The notes under the pieces are model-generated. The model ran no database searches. It saw nothing but the letters and a program-made list of their open reading frames with translations, and had not been told where the DNA came from. A stretch of 64,000 nucleotides of DNA, from positions 33,978 to 97,977 of the forward strand of contig CAVUHX010000004.1 of NCBI GenBank assembly GCA_963741405.1, read 5' to 3'. Below, piece after piece: positions 24,604 through 34,233 of the stretch. Position numbers and translations under genes: made by a program. The DNA is from Roseiarcus sp963741405 (lineage in GTDB: Bacteria; Pseudomonadota; Alphaproteobacteria; Rhizobiales; Beijerinckiaceae). Numbering within the stretch: position 1 is the stretch's first letter; each line of letters begins with the position of its first letter.

Positions 24604-25086
24604 ATGAGCGTGGCCTTCACACGAGAGGAAAGCGCAGAAACGGCTGCCGAGGTCGAGTTGCCCGACCGTCCCGTTTCGCCGCATTCGAATTTGGTGACGG
24701 CATCGGGATTGGACGCCTTGACGAGAGCGATGGAGGACGCGAGGGCCGCTTACAATGCCGCGCAGCAGATTGGGGACGCCGGCGAACGTCGCCGCGCCGC
24801 CGCACTCGCCTCTCGCGAATTGCGATATTTCGCCGGTCGCCTGAGCACAGCGCTGATGGTTCCGCCACCGACAGAATTCGGCGCAGTCGCTTTCGGAAAC
24901 CTGGTGACGTTCGAGCGGGACGATGGAAGGCGCCAGGCGTTCAGGATCGTCGGGGAAGACGAAGCGGATCCTCGAAATGGATCCATTTCCTATGTCTCCC
25001 CCGTGGCGCGGGCTGTGATCGGCAAAGCGGCGGGAGAGGTTGTCCTGGTGGGCGACCACGAGATCGAGATTCTGTCGATCGAATAG
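24604..25086 (+). CDS. GreA/GreB-family transcript-cleavage factor-like protein
   Basis: The C-terminal half has the Gre fold: FGNLVTFERDDGRRQAFRIV, GEDEADPRNGSISYVSPVAR and AVIGKAAGEVV correspond to the GreA 'G..V.l.d..g....y.ivG..EAdp..g.IS..SPig.AL.Gk..GD.v' domain that docks on RNA polymerase. The N-terminal part is a short helical region rather than a full 75-residue coiled coil. It could be a Gre factor or a related polymerase-binding regulator such as Rnk. The ATG at 24604 follows AGAGGAAG. 160 aa, monocistronic. Confidence 0.8.
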   Translation: MSVAFTREESAETAAEVELPDRPVSPHSNLVTASGLDALTRAMEDARAAYNAAQQIGDAGERRRAAALASRELRYFAGRLSTALMVPPPTEFGAVAFGNLVTFERDDGRRQAFRIVGEDEADPRNGSISYVSPVARAVIGKAAGEVVLVGDHEIEILSIE

Positions 25087-25243
25087 TGGGGACGTCCAGG
25101 CGCAAACTTGCTATCGGAGCGCGTTGCCGGCTCGACTTTGTGAAAGGGCGTGCGAGCAATCGCCGCATTGCAAATGGCGAGGAGGCAGGCGCAAAGGCGT
25201 CGACGACAAGAGCAAGTAATCAACCCTCCGGGAAACCGCCAAT

Positions 25244-26272
25244 GTGACTAGGGTCCGGCTGCTCGATTCCGACGAAGCGCAGCGCCGTCTCGAATCCCGA
25301 CTGGGGCCGTTGCATGCACAACTGCGTCTCGGCATGGAGCGCGAGCATGAAGCGCAGGCCTTTGGCCAGGGGCTCAGCTTCCTTCACCTGGAGAACCTGC
25401 CGCTGATGCAGGTGGTGATCGAGACCGTGCTGCGCGCGACCGGAACCTATTGGCGGGGCCGGGCGAACGCGGGCAAGGTGGAAGTGAGGCGTAATGTCGT
25501 CCGGCTCCCAAATCTGCCCGGCGCTTTCGAGGGCTTCACCATCCTGCATCTCAGCGACCTGCATGCGGACATGAGCGGCCCGGCGATGCAGCGGGCCGCC
25601 GAACTCGCAACTGACCTCCAGTATGATCTCTGTGTGCTGACGGGAGATTATCGCGGACGCACCCACGGCGATTGCGGACCCACGCTCGAAGGCATGTCGC
25701 GCCTGCGCGAAGCGCTTCGGAGCGACATTTATGCGGTGCTCGGTAACCATGACTCGATCGCCATGGTTCCTGATCTGGAGGCTCTCGGCATTCGCATGCT
25801 GCTCAACGAATGCGCCGCGATTGAACGCGGCGGGGCTGCGATCTATGTCGCCGGAGTTGACGATGCGCATTTCTACCGCGCAGACAACATCGAAAAAGCG
25901 GCGGCGGACATTCCGCGTGGCTGCGTTTCGATCCTGCTGTCGCACACTCCGGAGATCTACCGGCAGGCCGCACACGCTGGTTTCGACCTGATGCTGAGTG
26001 GACACACGCACGGCGGGCAGATCTGCTTGCCGGGCGGGATTCCGGTCTTGCTCGAAGCCGAACTGCCGCGCGCTTTCGGCGCCGGGGCATGGCGACATGC
26101 GGAAATGGCGGGCTATACCTCTGTGGGGACGGGATCCTCCGTCGTTCCCGTTCGCTTCAACAATCGGCCGGAGATCACCCTGCACCAACTGCGCCAGGCG
26201 CCGCTCAATAAGGACGATTGCGGAGACCGACGGCGAAAAACAGCCGAGACAACGCCAGGACTCCGACGCTGA
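25244..26272 (+). CDS. Calcineurin-like metallophosphoesterase
   Basis: The metal-binding motifs are in order: LHLSDLHADM, LTGDYRG, GNHDS, LLSHTPEIY and LSGHTHGGQI. This arrangement matches the YaeI/YkuE branch, some of which hydrolyse lipid phosphates such as UDP-diacylglucosamine; the true substrate is unknown. There is no signal peptide or membrane helix, unlike YkuE. The GTG start at 25244 is used; an overlapping ATG at 25242 is out of frame. Its last 68 bp overlap the convergent gene at 26205-26705. Confidence 0.88.
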   Translation: MTRVRLLDSDEAQRRLESRLGPLHAQLRLGMEREHEAQAFGQGLSFLHLENLPLMQVVIETVLRATGTYWRGRANAGKVEVRRNVVRLPNLPGAFEGFTILHLSDLHADMSGPAMQRAAELATDLQYDLCVLTGDYRGRTHGDCGPTLEGMSRLREALRSDIYAVLGNHDSIAMVPDLEALGIRMLLNECAAIERGGAAIYVAGVDDAHFYRADNIEKAAADIPRGCVSILLSHTPEIYRQAAHAGFDLMLSGHTHGGQICLPGGIPVLLEAELPRAFGAGAWRHAEMAGYTSVGTGSSVVPVRFNNRPEITLHQLRQAPLNKDDCGDRRRKTAETTPGLRR

Positions 26273-26705
26273 ACAGAAGCACGATCAAGGCGACGTCGAC
26301 AGGACCGAGCGGCAGGTAAACGCTGCAGGCGACTGCAGGAAACAACGATTCAGGAACCTGGTCGAGGCCCAGCGCCCTGTCGCTCGGCTCGAGCCCGTGC
26401 CGTCGTTTGACGAAGGACGAGAGGCAATCGCCCGCCATGGCGGAAGCGGCAACGAGCGCGCCCAGCCGCCAGGGCAGGCCGATCAGGACCGCGACGCAGA
26501 CGGCGAGAAGAAGCGCTGAGGCGAGGCCGCGCCAGGTCTTGGAGCGACCGAGCAGCGGGCGCCCGTCGGGCAACACAACCCCGCCATCGATCGGATGGGA
26601 AAACCGCGCTCCCAGCATCCGTGCGAACAGGACCGGCGCCCCATTGGCGGCGCTGACGAGGATAAGGCCTTGAACGATCGCCTGCGCGTGAGCGGACATC
26701 CACAT
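26205..26705 (-). CDS. CDP-archaeol synthase-like membrane protein
   Basis: The 166-aa polytopic protein contains VVLPDGRPLLGRSKTWRG and SAMAGDCLSSFVKRRHGLEPSD followed by LDQVPESLFPA. These are the conserved loops of the CDP-archaeol synthase (CarS/DUF46) family, which is related to CdsA and uses CTP to activate a lipid phosphate. Bacterial members have no settled substrate. Four or five hydrophobic segments are visible. It converges on and overlaps a lipid-phosphatase-like gene, which may hint at shared lipid metabolism. Confidence 0.85.
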   Translation of the reverse strand: MWMSAHAQAIVQGLILVSAANGAPVLFARMLGARFSHPIDGGVVLPDGRPLLGRSKTWRGLASALLLAVCVAVLIGLPWRLGALVAASAMAGDCLSSFVKRRHGLEPSDRALGLDQVPESLFPAVACSVYLPLGPVDVALIVLLFSVGVLALSRLFFAVGLRNRPY

Positions 26706-26838
26706 CTTGATGGACTCTGTCGCGTGAAACGAGGGTGATACAGGCTGTTGAACGGTTGTCGCGACGCTTTAACACGTCAAAGACCTGCATTGAATTCATG
26801 ACCCGCCCTGATCTTGCTGCCTTTGTCGCAGCTTGCGC

Positions 26839-28405
26839 CTATGCGCGTGCTTCTGATGGCCGCGACGGCTCGTCTTTGACGACGATCTCGGTGCGCTTGA
26901 CGCCGATCGCGCTGGCGAGCCAGCGCAGCCGATCGACCACCACCTCGCTGTCGGGGGCGCGGGCGGCGGAAGCGACCTCGAGCCGGAGGCAATCAGACTC
27001 GAGGCGCAGCCTCGCGCTCGCGAGCACGGCGGGGACAACGCCCGAAAACCGATAGGCGAGCAGGACTGCGCGTCCGAGAATTCTGCGCCCGTCGCTGGAG
27101 CGCGGGAGACAGGAGATCGATCGCCGGGCTCAGCCACTTCGCCTCCGGCCGGCCGGCGTAACGGGCGTGGATCGCGGCGGCGATGAACACCCTTTCCGGA
27201 TGTTCGACCCCGATGAACGGCAGGCTCAACAGCCGGCGGAAGCTCTCTTCGGCTCTCAGGTCCGGGGCGTCGCGCCAGGCGATGTCGGACAAAGCGCAGA
27301 CGGCTACGCGCAAACGGGTCTCGGCCGGCGCCTCGCCGGGGAAGAGGGAGGCCGTCCAGTCCGCCAGGGCAGGAGCGAAATCGGGCACCCGCGCGAGCGG
27401 GAGGCCGATCAGTTGCGCGCCCTCGACCAGCGGGTCGAGATATTGCTCGACCTTGTCGAGTTGCGAATAGACGAGGCCTTCGCGCAAGCCGAGCGCCGAG
27501 AAAACGACCCGCTCCGCGGCAAGGTGTTTCAGCAGCCGATCCAGCACCAGCGCCGCAGCCGGAATTGTGCGCGCCCGACGCGCCGAGACGCCCGGCGTCG
27601 CGGCCAGTTTGTCCGGCGAGAGCCGAACCAGCGATTTGGCAAAGTCGCGAACGACCGAGGCTTCCAGCGTATAGCCGTGCACGACCTTGACCGGAGCGTC
27701 GACCGTTTCGATGTGGGCCTTGGCGAGCGCGCGCCAGCCACCGCCGACGGGATAGAAGACCGGGCGCGCCAGCGCTGGATTCAGGCTGCCCCGAAGGATC
27801 TCGTCGACTTGTCGCTTGGCCGCCGAATAGCCGTCGGCGAGCATCGCCTCGACCGGCAACGCCCCGAGCGGCAGGCTGACCCAATGTTCGCCAACCCGGT
27901 CGTCGATCGCCTCCGCCACTTCGAGGCTGCCGCCGCCCATGTCTCCGACCGTTCCGACCGGGCGAAAGAATCCGGAAATCACGCCCAATGTCGCATATCG
28001 CGCTTCCTCGGCGCCCGACAGGATGCGAACCGCGAGTCCGGTTTCCGCTGAGATCGCACTCGTGAGCGCCGGCCCGTTCGACGCCCGTCGCGTCGCTTCT
28101 GTTGCAGTCACGTCGAGCTTTGCGACGCCCATCGCCTCGGCGATGGCGCGGAACCGCCGCACGGCCTCGACCGTCCGGCGGAAGCCGTCGGGCGCAATCG
28201 CGCCGGTTTGCGCCAGACCCTCGGCGAGCCGGCAGAGCGATTTCTCGTTGAACCGGGGCATCGGCGCGCGGCCAAGCTGGTCGTAGACCATGAGGCGCAC
28301 CGAATTCGACCCGATGTCGATGATGGCGTAGTGCGGCCGGTCGGCGCGCATGACGCGCGCGGGATCGAGTTCAAGCGGCCGCAGCGGCTCTTCGGGCTTG
28401 TTCAT
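26839..28405 (-). CDS. ppx: Exopolyphosphatase / pppGpp phosphohydrolase family protein, frameshifted near its end
   Basis: Ppx/GppA enzymes hydrolyse polyphosphate or pppGpp with an actin-like ATPase fold. IDIGSNSVRLMVYD (phosphate 1), TEATRRASN, LSGAEEARYA and GDMGGGSLEVAE (phosphate 2) are present. The HD-like C-terminal part runs to about 27090. There the frame drifts, and the expected tail (ILGRAVLLAYRFSGVVPAVL, then LASARLRLESDCLRLEVASA) is in another frame down to the stop at 26839. A one-base indel at GCAGAATTC near 27080 would repair it. Probably a sequencing error. Confidence 0.9.
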
Positions 28406-28673
28406 CGTTTCCTCCCGATCCGCCCGATCATGCGCAACGGAGCCGATATTGGCCAGCCCCGCCGATATCGGCGCTGCGCGCCCGCAATCGTGGCTTGGTT
28501 GACAATCGATCCTTCGCCGTGATGCAGGCTAGGCCATGAGCGCTTCCCTCGCGGCCTTCTCGCCACCGGGCTGCCTACTCGGCCGCTCGGTCGTGTGGCC
28601 GCCCGAGCCGTCCGTTCAAGCCAAGGTTTATGATGTTTCCGACAAAGTCTTTCACAGCTCGCGAGGACGTTAA

Positions 28674-30128
28674 GTGACACCTGAAGAATTCCGTCGCTAT
28701 GGCCATCGGCTCATCGACTGGCTGGCGGACTACCATGAACGGATGGCGGACCGGCCAGTGATGGCCACGACGCGGCCTGGCGAGATCCGAGACGCGTTGC
28801 CGACCGCACCCCCGAGTGAGCCGGAGGACTTCGCCGCGGCGATCGCCGATCTGGACCGGGTGGTCTTGCCGGGATTGTCACTTTGGCAGCATCCGCGTTT
28901 CTTTGGTTTTTTTCCCGCCAACGCACTGCCCGCGGGCATTCTCGGCGATCTCGTCAGCACAGGTCTCGGCGTGATTGGACTCTCTTGGCAGTCGAGCCCG
29001 GCGGTGACAGAAATCGAGGAAGTGGTCGTCGAGTGGCTGCGGCAGATGCTTGGACTGTCGTCAGCCTGGAGCGGCGTGATTCAGGATACGGCCTCGACGA
29101 GCACTTTGGTGGCGCTGATCTGCGCGCGCGAGCGAGCGACCGGTTATGCCCTGGCGCGCGGCGGTCTGCAGGGCGAGACCCGCAAGCTACGGGTCTACGT
29201 GTCCGCGCACGCAAACAGCTCGGTGGAGAAGGGCGCGATGCTGGCCGGCTTCGGCCGGGACAACATATGCTTGGTTCCGTTCGACGCCAATTTCGCCATG
29301 CGCGCGGACACGCTGGCGCAAATGGTTGCCGCGGACCTCGCGAGGGGCGATCTGCCCTGCGCCATCGTGGCGACCGTGGGCACGACTGCAACGACAGCGA
29401 TCGATCCAATCGCGGCCATCGCCGAGGTGGCAAGACGACACGGCGTTTGGCTGCATGTGGACGCTGCGATGGCGGGCAGCGCGATGATCCTGCCGGAATG
29501 CCGGTGGATGTGGGAGGGGATCGAAGGCGCCGATAGTCTGGTGGTCAATGCGCACAAATGGCTGGGAGCGCCGTTCGACTGCTCGCTCTACTATGTCCGC
29601 GACCCGGAACACCTGATGCGGGTGATGTCGACCAACCCCAGTTACCTGCAAAGCAACGCGGACGGTCAGGTAAAAAACCTGCGCGATTGGGGCATCCCGT
29701 TGGGACGCCGCTTTCGGGCGCTCAAGCTATGGTTCATTATTCGTGAACAGGGCGTGGCCGGGCTGCAAAAGCGACTGCGGCGGGACATGGCCAATGCGCG
29801 CCATCTAGGCCAGCTGGTGACCGCGACTCCGGGCTGGCGCGTCGTGGCCCCGGTCCATCTGCAAACCGTGTGCATACGCCACGAACCCACGCTGTCCGAC
29901 GGAAGCGTGCTGGACGGCGAGGCTCTGGATGCGCACACGACCGCCTGGGCCGAGGCGGTGAACCGCTCGGGCGCGGCCTACCTGACGCCGGGAATTGTCG
30001 ACGGGCGCTGGACGGTGCGGGTATCTGTCGGCGCGCTGTCGACGGAAGCAACCGACGTGGACGCTGTTTGGGCGTCGATGCGGGCCGCCGCGGAAGCGGC
30101 GTTGTCGACTGCTGGCCGCGAGGCGTAA
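28674..30128 (+). CDS. PLP-dependent aromatic-L-amino-acid decarboxylase family enzyme
   Basis: Group II decarboxylase (DOPA/tyrosine/tryptophan decarboxylase type). FFGFFPANALPAGILGD at the N-terminus, the PLP-stacking region WLHVDAAMAGSA and the Schiff-base lysine in VNAHKWLGAPFDCS are clear. Length 484 aa is normal. A GTG start at 28674 follows GAGG. It is divergent from ppx. The substrate cannot be deduced; the first loop keeps the aromatic-rich WQHPRFF of AADC-like enzymes. The gene is followed by a LysE-type transporter scrap, perhaps a former export partner. Confidence 0.9.
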   Translation: MTPEEFRRYGHRLIDWLADYHERMADRPVMATTRPGEIRDALPTAPPSEPEDFAAAIADLDRVVLPGLSLWQHPRFFGFFPANALPAGILGDLVSTGLGVIGLSWQSSPAVTEIEEVVVEWLRQMLGLSSAWSGVIQDTASTSTLVALICARERATGYALARGGLQGETRKLRVYVSAHANSSVEKGAMLAGFGRDNICLVPFDANFAMRADTLAQMVAADLARGDLPCAIVATVGTTATTAIDPIAAIAEVARRHGVWLHVDAAMAGSAMILPECRWMWEGIEGADSLVVNAHKWLGAPFDCSLYYVRDPEHLMRVMSTNPSYLQSNADGQVKNLRDWGIPLGRRFRALKLWFIIREQGVAGLQKRLRRDMANARHLGQLVTATPGWRVVAPVHLQTVCIRHEPTLSDGSVLDGEALDAHTTAWAEAVNRSGAAYLTPGIVDGRWTVRVSVGALSTEATDVDAVWASMRAAAEAALSTAGREA

Positions 30129-30302
30129 TTCAGGCGGCGCGGCGCATGCGTCGACGCTGTGCATTCGGCCTGCCACCGGGAATTCGGGCCCGATCGCCGA
30201 ACGGCCCTCGCGGTCAACCGTACGGACAGATGGCCCGGGCCAAGCCGTCGGCGCCCGCCCGCTTCTTGGCGACGACGGCTCGGCGACGGCGGCTCGGCGA
30301 CG

Positions 30303-30578
30303 GCGCTGTCGAGCCCGCGGAACGTCGCTTTCTGGCTCGCCGCCATGGGACGGCCGGAGCTCGCGGGCGCGCGGGCGGGATCGCTTCTGATCATGGCGGC
30401 GGCGGTGATCGCCGGCGCGCTGACCTGGGGCGTTATCTGGGCCTCCTCCAACGCGCTCCTGCACCGCACCCTGGAGGGGGCGGCCAAGCGCTGGTGGACC
30501 ATTTTCGTCGATCTCGCGACCGGCGCGCTGATGCTGTATTTCGCCGTCACCTCGGCGCAGAGGCTGTTGGCGGGGTAA
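30303..30578 (+). pseudogene. C-terminal remnant of a LysE-type exporter
   Basis: About 90 residues contain two hydrophobic segments (SLLIMAAAVIAGALTWGVIW and FVDLATGALMLYFAVTSAQR) preceded by NVAFWLAAMGRP. This resembles the last third of LysE/RhtB amino-acid exporters ('NPKA..F...').The upstream sequence is arginine-rich noise, so the N-terminal four helices are missing. It lies directly after the decarboxylase. A small intact membrane protein is a less likely alternative. Confidence 0.4.
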
Positions 30579-30695
30579 CAGGTCAAGTTTTGGCTTTTCC
30601 CGCCGCCTTCGTGTTTCTTAGTGCTTTTGGTGGTGGGTCGCTTCGCCACAGATAGAAAAGAGCCGCAAAAGCGAGGCGTGCGGGAGGAAACCGGT

Positions 30696-32261
30696 ATGGG
30701 AGAGCGGCTCAAATTCTATGGCTGGGGTTACGAGAACACCGGCCTTACCGACGCCCGAGCGGGACCATCTGTTCCGCTTCGTCGCCGACCACCTCGGCGT
30801 CGAGCCCGCCTCGCGCCGCCGCCGCAGGCGGCCGACATCGCCCTGCGCGCGCCGCGCATCGCTCCGCCCGCCGCGCTCGCAAACATCCTGACTGCCGACC
30901 CCTACGAACGGCTTCTGCACACCTACGGCAAGTCCTATCCGGAGACCGTCCGCGCCTTCGCGCGCGACTTCGCCAATGCGCCCGACCTCGTCGCCCTGCC
31001 GGCGAGCGAAGCCGACGTGTCCGCCGTGCTCGACTGGGCGAGCGGCGCCAAGGTCGCCGTCATTCCGTTCGGCTGCGGCTCCTCGGTCGTCGGCGGCGTC
31101 GAGCCCGACGTCGGCGAAGGCTACGCCGGGACGTTAAGCCTGGACCTGCGCCGCCTCGACAAGGTGCTCGAGGTCGACGCGACGAGCCGCGCGGCGCGCA
31201 TCCAAAGCGGGATCCGCGGCCCGGCGATCGAGGCGGCGCTGAAGCCGCACGGCCTCGCCATCAGGCACTATCCGCAGAGCTTCGAGTTCTCGACCCTCGG
31301 CGGCTGGATCGCGACGCGCTCGGGCGGGCATTTCGCCACGCTCTATACCCACATCGACGATTTCGTCGAAAGCATCCGCACGATCGCGCCGGCGGGCGCC
31401 ATGGAATCCCGCCGCCTGCCGGGCTCCGGCGCCGGCCCCAGCCCGGACCGCATGATCATCGGCTCCGAAGGGGCGCTCGGAATCATCACCGAGGCGTGGA
31501 TGCGGCTGCAGGGCCGGCCTAAATTCCGCGCCGACGCCGTGTTCGGCTTCCCCGATTTCTTCGCCGCCGCGCGGGCGGTGCGCGCGGTCGCGCAGGCGGG
31601 GCTCTATCCCTCAAATCTGCGCGTCATCGACAACGACGAGGCGGGGACTTATGGCGTCAACAATTACGAGGAGAGCCTGCTCGTCCTCGCCTTCGAATCC
31701 GCCGATCATCCGGTCAACGCCTGGATGGCGCGCGCGATCGAGCTCCTGCAAGACAACCGCGGACGCCGGCATACCGGCGAAGGCGCGGCGCTCCGCTGGC
31801 GGACGGCCTTCATCCGCATGCCCTACGCGCGCGAGCTGACCGTGCCAATGGGCGTGATCAACGACACGTTCGAGAGCGCAATCACCTGGGACAGGTTCGA
31901 GACCTTCCATGCCGCCGTGCGCAAAGCGACCGCCGAGGCGCTGAAAGAGGCGACGGGAAACGCCGGCGTCGTCTCGACTCGCTTCACCCATGTCTATCCG
32001 GACGGGCCGGCAGTCTACTACACGTTCAGCGTCCGGGGCGATCCGGGCCGACTCGTCGAGCAGTGGCGGCACATCAAGACGCGCGCCTCCGACGCGCTGA
32101 TCGCGGCCGGCGGCACGATCACCCACCACCACGCGGTCGGGCGCGACCACATGCCGTGGTATCGCGCCCAGCGCCCCGCCCTGTTCGGCGCGGCCCTCGC
32201 GGCGACGAAGAGCGCGCTCGACGCGGCGGGGATCATGAACCCCGGCGTGCTGGTCCCGTAA
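30696..32261 (+). CDS. FAD-binding oxidase, alkylglycerone-phosphate-synthase-like
   Basis: The PCMH-type FAD domain is seen in VIPFGCGSSVVGGVE and STLGGWIATRSGGHFATLYT, with IIGSEGALGIITEAW. The C-terminal oxidase domain carries RFTHVYPDGPAVYYTF and THHHAVGRDHMPWY, close to alkyldihydroxyacetonephosphate synthase. The ATG at 30696 follows GGGAGGAA. Between about 30749 and 30830 the reading frame is displaced: the other frame gives PERDHLFRFVADHLGVEPA, the expected helix. Two compensating indels therefore corrupt some 27 residues. 521 aa as read. The natural substrate in bacteria is not established. Confidence 0.88.
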   Translation: MGERLKFYGWGYENTGLTDARAGPSVPLRRRPPRRRARLAPPPQAADIALRAPRIAPPAALANILTADPYERLLHTYGKSYPETVRAFARDFANAPDLVALPASEADVSAVLDWASGAKVAVIPFGCGSSVVGGVEPDVGEGYAGTLSLDLRRLDKVLEVDATSRAARIQSGIRGPAIEAALKPHGLAIRHYPQSFEFSTLGGWIATRSGGHFATLYTHIDDFVESIRTIAPAGAMESRRLPGSGAGPSPDRMIIGSEGALGIITEAWMRLQGRPKFRADAVFGFPDFFAAARAVRAVAQAGLYPSNLRVIDNDEAGTYGVNNYEESLLVLAFESADHPVNAWMARAIELLQDNRGRRHTGEGAALRWRTAFIRMPYARELTVPMGVINDTFESAITWDRFETFHAAVRKATAEALKEATGNAGVVSTRFTHVYPDGPAVYYTFSVRGDPGRLVEQWRHIKTRASDALIAAGGTITHHHAVGRDHMPWYRAQRPALFGAALAATKSALDAAGIMNPGVLVP

Positions 32262-32295
32262 AAAAAGAAGAAGTATAGCGATCAGGTTCCCTCAT

Positions 32296-32420
32296 AATTG
32301 CTGGCGACGTGTTTGCGCATTTGTGCTTCCCACAATCTGTGCAGTAGTTTCACGAGACCCGCCAATGGTCAGCGGTCTTAACCGGCTGGCACTGGCCTTC
32401 GCGAGGCCCTGCCAGCAATT
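32296..32420. repeat. 125-bp segment with perfect 10-bp inverted ends
   Basis: AATTGCTGGC (32296-32305) and GCCAGCAATT (32411-32420) bracket about 105 bp in the relatively AT-rich gap after the FAD oxidase. Just beyond, GCCGAAAA and TTTTCGGC (about 32448-32484) form a second hairpin with an inner GGGCC-GGCCC pairing. No open frame. Either a miniature element or a structured transcript end. Confidence 0.4.
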
Positions 32421-32547
32421 TATTAAACTAGTGACAATTGTGTAATAGCCGAAAAGGGCCGAAGGGCCGACAATTTTCGGCGCCTATCTCCCTGAAAAAG
32501 CTCGCTCGCTGCCAGGACTGCACGGGTCGAAAAAAGGCCGCCCGCCC

Positions 32548-33462
32548 CTACCCCTTCGGGAAGTCGAGCCCCATCGCTCGGTACCGCTCGGGATCATCGA
32601 GCCAGTTCTCCCGCACCTTGACGTGCAAAAAGAGATGGACGTTGGCGCCATGCGCCTCGGCGATGTCCTTGCGCGCCGCCGAGCCGATCGCCTTGATCGT
32701 CCGGCCGCCCTCCCCGATCACCATCTTGCGGTGGCTTTCCCGCGTGACGAACACCGTCTGCTCGACCCGCGCCGTTCCGTCCGGCAGGTCCTTCCAGCTG
32801 TCGGTTTCCACCGTCGCCTGATACGGCAGTTCGTCGTGCAGCCGGTCGAACAGCTTCTCCCGGGTGATCTCGGCGGCGAGCGAGCGGATCGGCGCCTCGG
32901 TGATCTGGTCCTCCGGATAGAGCCACGGGCCCGGAGGCGTCAGCTCGGCGAGACGGTCGAGCAGGCGGTCGAGTCCGTCGCGCGTGGCCGCGCTGATCAT
33001 GAAGGTTTCGTCGAATCGATGCGCGGCGTTGAGCCGCGCCGAAAGCTCGAGGAGCTTCGTCCGATCCATCACGTCGATCTTATTGAGCAGGAGCAGCTGC
33101 GGTTTGCGGCTTTCCTTCAGCCCATCCAGGATCGCCTGCGTCTCCTCGCTCAGCCCCGCATGCGCCGCCTCCTTCTTCGCGTCGATCAGCAGGGCCAGCG
33201 CGTCGGCGTCCCCCGCTGCGCCCCAGGCGGAGGCGACCATCGCGCGATCGAGGCGGCGCCTCGGCGCAAACAGTCCGGGCGTGTCGACGAACACGATCTG
33301 CGCCTCGCCGCGCATCACGACGCCGCGCATGGTCGAGCGGGTCGTCTGGGCCTTGCGGGTGACGATCGACACCTTCTCGCCGACGAGGGCGTTGATCAGC
33401 GTCGACTTGCCGGCGTTCGGCGCGCCGATCAGGGCGACGAAGCCGCAGCGGGTCGCGCTCAT
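32548..33462 (-). CDS. era: GTPase Era
   Basis: Ribosome-assembly GTPase binding the 3' end of 16S rRNA. G motifs: GAPNAGKST (G1), DTPG (G3), NKID (G4) and SAA (G5). The C-terminal KH domain has VIGEGGRTIKAIGSAARKDI. The start at 33462 forms an ATGA overlap with the rnc stop, indicating translational coupling; a start four codons upstream is possible. 304 aa. Confidence 0.96.
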   Translation of the reverse strand: MSATRCGFVALIGAPNAGKSTLINALVGEKVSIVTRKAQTTRSTMRGVVMRGEAQIVFVDTPGLFAPRRRLDRAMVASAWGAAGDADALALLIDAKKEAAHAGLSEETQAILDGLKESRKPQLLLLNKIDVMDRTKLLELSARLNAAHRFDETFMISAATRDGLDRLLDRLAELTPPGPWLYPEDQITEAPIRSLAAEITREKLFDRLHDELPYQATVETDSWKDLPDGTARVEQTVFVTRESHRKMVIGEGGRTIKAIGSAARKDIAEAHGANVHLFLHVKVRENWLDDPERYRAMGLDFPKG

Positions 33463-34148
33463 GTGTCGCCCCATCGATCGAGAAAAGCGCGGGCGGCCGC
33501 CTGTTCGGCGGCGCGCTTGGAAGTGGCCTCGCCCGTTTCGGGCTCGTAGCCCGGCAGCACGACTCGCATGATGAACAGGGGCGCGTGCGCCGGACCGCTG
33601 CGCGCGGCCTCCTCATACCGCGGCGCGACGAGCGCACGGGCCTGCGCCCATTCCTGAACCGCGGTCTTGGCGTCGCGCGCCGGCTCGGCGTCGGCGGTGA
33701 ATCGGCCGCCCCAGGAGCGGAGGATCAGATCGCGCGCCGCCTCGAAGCCGCCGTCAAGATAGACGGCGCCGATCAGCGACTCGCAGATGTCGGAGAGGAT
33801 CGCCGCCTTCTTGCGACCCCCGCCCTTTGCTTCGCCCAAGCCCAGCACGACATGCGGGCCCACGTCCCATTCGGCGGCGATCGCGGCGCAGGTCTCGCGG
33901 CGGACGAGCTTGGCGAGACGCATCGAAAGCTCTCCTTCGGTCGCGAGCGGAAACGATCGGTAGAGATGGTCGGCGACGACGACGCCGAGCACCCGGTCGC
34001 CGAGGAATTCGAGCCGCTGGTAGGAACGGCCGCCCGTCGCCTGGGCCGACAGATGGGTCAGCGCCAGCGAAGCGATCACCGGATCGACGAACCGGTAGCT
34101 GAGCCTCGCCTCGAGATCCGCAAGTTCGACTTTGACGCGCTTGTTCAT
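33459..34148 (-). CDS. rnc: Ribonuclease III
   Basis: Double-strand-specific endoribonuclease for rRNA and mRNA processing. The signature LEFLGDRVLGVVVADHLY and the acidic catalytic helix LSDICESLIGAVYLDGG are intact. The C-terminal dsRNA-binding domain begins at DAKTAVQEWAQ and ends TSKRAAEQAAARAFLDRW. The start at 34148 gives MNKRVKVELADLE and 229 aa. It overlaps era by four bases and follows lepB by 85 bp; the acpS gene often found here is missing. Confidence 0.96.
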   Translation of the reverse strand: MNKRVKVELADLEARLSYRFVDPVIASLALTHLSAQATGGRSYQRLEFLGDRVLGVVVADHLYRSFPLATEGELSMRLAKLVRRETCAAIAAEWDVGPHVVLGLGEAKGGGRKKAAILSDICESLIGAVYLDGGFEAARDLILRSWGGRFTADAEPARDAKTAVQEWAQARALVAPRYEEAARSGPAHAPLFIMRVVLPGYEPETGEATSKRAAEQAAARAFLDRWGDT

Positions 34149-34233
34149 GAACAAACCCCGGCGCCCCGCACGATGCGGCCTCGTCCGGTCACGCCTACGT
34201 GATGCCGCGGCCTCGACGCCGCGGCGGAAACCG

